Translations under genes and position numbers: made by a program
In this document: in pieces, positions 11,683 to 13,346 of the stretch
Numbering within the stretch: position 1 is the first letter of the stretch
How the letters are laid out: the number at the start of each line of letters is the position of its first letter
Assembly: GCA_002372465.1 (NCBI GenBank)
Contig: DFGW01000244.1
Span: 1-13,346, forward strand
Length of the DNA stretch: 13,346 nt
Direction: 5' to 3'
Source: Butyrivibrio sp. UBA3740
Lineage (GTDB): Bacteria > Bacillota > Clostridia > Lachnospirales > Lachnospiraceae
The notes under the pieces: generated by a model
Told to the model about the DNA's origin: nothing
The model's database searches: none
Seen by the model: the letters and a program-made list of their open reading frames with translations, nothing else

Positions 11683-13346
11683 TCAAAGTTTTTTATCTGT
11701 TACATTGCTTGTGCCGTTTGCCTTAGACTTAATGCTTTTACGCCTTGCATATTCTTCTACAGCCACACCGGCAATACCAGCTCCGACAAGTATTAGCCAC
11801 CCCCATGCAAAAGATTTTTCCTCAACTATAGGGGCAGCTGATTTAGCTGTATTTTCATCAATAATGTTAACTGTAGGTTTTTTCTCTTCTTCATTCTCTG
11901 AAATATTCTCCTGCTGAACTGCAGAAGCATCATTATCTTCCCGAACATCTTGGGATTCCTTCTCTTGGCCAGCTGCCGCTGAAACTTCTTCTGTACCCCG
12001 ACCAGCAATTAGAACACTAGACGTTGTTTTCTCAGCGCTAGATGATTCTATTACCAGCCTTGTCTCACCAAGAAACGCGGCCGTTGTTGCCTTAGCTGTC
12101 GAAGAAGCTGCTATCGGTAATGCCGTTACTATATTTGTTTCTGATTCTTCAAAAGTACCAGTCTCAGTTACAACATAAGATTCTCTTGAAGGATTTGGAA
12201 CTATAACCACCGCTTTTTCAGCATCTTTCTTCTCCTCTTCTTCATTTGCCAAAGCCTCATCAGCATCTTTCTTAGCCTGTCCGGCTTTTGTCAAAGCCTC
12301 ATCGGCATCTTTCTTTAGTACACCCGCTCTACTAAGAATTTCAACAGCAAGATTTCTTGAGCTAAACGCTTTTCCCAAAGCATCAAAAGCAATTGATCTT
12401 TGCCTGATAGTATTTCCCAAAAGAGACTCCGCCAGTCCTAGTGTCTTTCCAACATCAACACCATCCTTCTTCTCAATTGCAGTAAGTGCATTCACATCTG
12501 CTGTCGCTATTTTTAGAGCCTCCTCGGCATTCCTATAAGCAAGCTCAGTTATGGTATTCTGAATAGCAATAATAGTTTCATATTGAGCTGAGTTACGGGA
12601 TTTTATCTTATCATTCACTTTTTCTCTGGCTGAATAAAAATTATTCTTTGCTTCATAAAAAGCATTTGTTGCATTAACAAGGTGTCCTTTCGCCTCGGAA
12701 ATGCTACTATTTGTAAGAGTTTCATCATCCTCAGGTTCTTCCATTTTTGAATAAGCCGCTTTTGCTGCATTATAGATGGACTGCGCTTTAGCATAAGCGA
12801 TTTCAGCCTCTGCGAATTCGGTCTCAGCTTTTTTCAAGTCAGAGTCAGCACATTCAAAAGCCTTCTTGGCATCATCAAAGTCTTTACCAGCCTGAACGAC
12901 ACAATCTTCTATTTTCTTTAAAAGAACACCTGTAGCATCCGCCTTAGCCCCATTTTCAACATATTCTGATGCATCACGTATAACTTCTTCATATCTGGTA
13001 ACTGCATCATTTGCATACTCTGATGCACCCGTTATATGTTTTCCATCAGAAGTATCTGCGCCTTCATATCCAACTCTTGCGCTATTTGCGTCCTTAAAAG
13101 CAGAATCATCATCAAGAGAAAATGTATCAACGTTAACATTCCCTTCGCTAACAGTAATATCATCCCCAGTAACAATACCCTTCGTCTCTTCTCCCTTTGT
13201 ATAAACGTCAGCGAAAGAAGCTTCATTCTCTGATTGGTTAACAATCTTTTCCAGTGCTTCACCTGCCTCAATACAGGAATTGTATTCCTCAATCATTTCA
13301 TTCTGTTCTTTAACTGTACTAACCGCAGAAGCAGCATCATCCAACT
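11683..13346 (-). CDS. Large coiled-coil protein with C-terminal membrane anchor, 5' end beyond the window
   Basis: Only the last 553 or so residues are present; the frame is open at the right edge, so the true start and any signal peptide are unseen. Much of residues 110-380 is Ala/Glu/Lys/Asp-rich with heptad character (for example KKAETEFAEAEIAYAKAQ at 171-188), predicting long coiled coils. Repeats of KKDADEAL (344-351, 358-365) and KKDAEKAV (372-379) occur. A Ser/Thr/Glu-rich low-complexity stalk (about 385-510) leads to one hydrophobic helix (AWGWLILVGAGIAGVAV, 513-529), then EEYARRKSIKSK and a short polar tail. There is no LPxTG motif, so anchoring is by the membrane helix and positive stop-transfer residues. 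Likely an outward-facing stalk protein, an adhesin or envelope spacer; no family is recognised. Confidence 0.8.
   Translation of the reverse strand, partial: LDDAASAVSTVKEQNEMIEEYNSCIEAGEALEKIVNQSENEASFADVYTKGEETKGIVTGDDITVSEGNVNVDTFSLDDDSAFKDANSARVGYEGADTSDGKHITGASEYANDAVTRYEEVIRDASEYVENGAKADATGVLLKKIEDCVVQAGKDFDDAKKAFECADSDLKKAETEFAEAEIAYAKAQSIYNAAKAAYSKMEEPEDDETLTNSSISEAKGHLVNATNAFYEAKNNFYSAREKVNDKIKSRNSAQYETIIAIQNTITELAYRNAEEALKIATADVNALTAIEKKDGVDVGKTLGLAESLLGNTIRQRSIAFDALGKAFSSRNLAVEILSRAGVLKKDADEALTKAGQAKKDADEALANEEEEKKDAEKAVVIVPNPSRESYVVTETGTFEESETNIVTALPIAASSTAKATTAAFLGETRLVIESSSAEKTTSSVLIAGRGTEEVSAAAGQEKESQDVREDNDASAVQQENISENEEEKKPTVNIIDENTAKSAAPIVEEKSFAWGWLILVGAGIAGVAVEEYARRKSIKSKANGTSNVTDKKL
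12250..12315. repeat. Two copies of a 24-bp direct repeat at 42-bp spacing
   Basis: The 24-bp units at 12250-12273 and 12292-12315 differ at one base and are offset by 42 bp, that is, 14 codons. They encode the KKDADEAL repeats of the surface protein. A degenerate third copy follows at lower coordinates. The in-frame period fits coiled-coil expansion by unequal exchange, not a CRISPR array. Confidence 0.7.

Noticed and set aside
12250..12315. Possible CRISPR-like direct repeats
   Set aside because: Only two close copies, in frame and encoding the KKDADEAL coiled-coil repeat; no array or cas genes.

Overview
The window looks like a chromosomal segment from a low-to-mid GC Gram-positive anaerobe of the Clostridia, most likely a Lachnospiraceae (Butyrivibrio-like) genome. 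The signs are strong GGAGG-type ribosome binding sites, frequent TTG starts, a CBS/DRTGG-type family II pyrophosphatase, a SpoIIE-family phosphatase and a heterodimeric ABC exporter. The taxonomic call is inference from gene content, not from a marker gene. Every convincing gene lies on the minus strand, so transcription runs from high to low coordinates.

Reading in the direction of transcription: (1) 13346-11683 is the C-terminal 553 residues of a large Ala/Glu/Lys-rich coiled-coil protein with one C-terminal membrane segment. A textbook intrinsic terminator with a GAAA loop follows it. (2) 11568-11197 is a short DtxR/MntR-family metal-dependent repressor with its own strong terminator. (3) 11127-10706 is a small unrecognised gene that appears broken: three reading frames joined by a probable 1-base lesion and a 10-bp imperfect tandem duplication. 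Its last 100 codons remain open from a TTG with a good ribosome binding site. (4) 10693-8687 is a membrane sensor with HAMP, PP2C/SpoIIE phosphatase and RsbW-like ATPase modules. (5) 8690-8634 is an 18-codon ORF with a perfect ribosome binding site that reads like the first beta-strand of a STAS anti-anti-sigma factor and then stops, probably the stump of the phosphatase's lost partner. (6) 8631-7018 is an RsmF-type rRNA m5C methyltransferase starting at TTG. (7) 7015-5291 and 5294-3564 are the two halves of an asymmetric heterodimeric ABC exporter. Genes 4 to 7 are tightly packed (ATGA overlaps at 8687-8690 and 5291-5294, a 2-nt gap at 7016-7017) and look like one transcription unit.

Downstream of that unit, 3498-1843 encodes a nucleotide-regulated Mn-dependent inorganic pyrophosphatase behind a good sigma-A promoter and a 5' leader hairpin that touches the ribosome binding site. 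A second small unit follows, starting at a TATAAT box near 1800: an unrecognised 98-residue protein, the tRNA ct6A dehydratase TcdA (ATGA overlap), and a NUDIX hydrolase with an insertion inside its Nudix box.

The most unusual area is 8634-11127. A partner-switching regulatory locus there keeps its phosphatase/ATPase but shows an amputated STAS antagonist on one side and a frame-broken small gene on the other. No CRISPR array, tRNA, rRNA, insertion sequence or phage gene was recognised.
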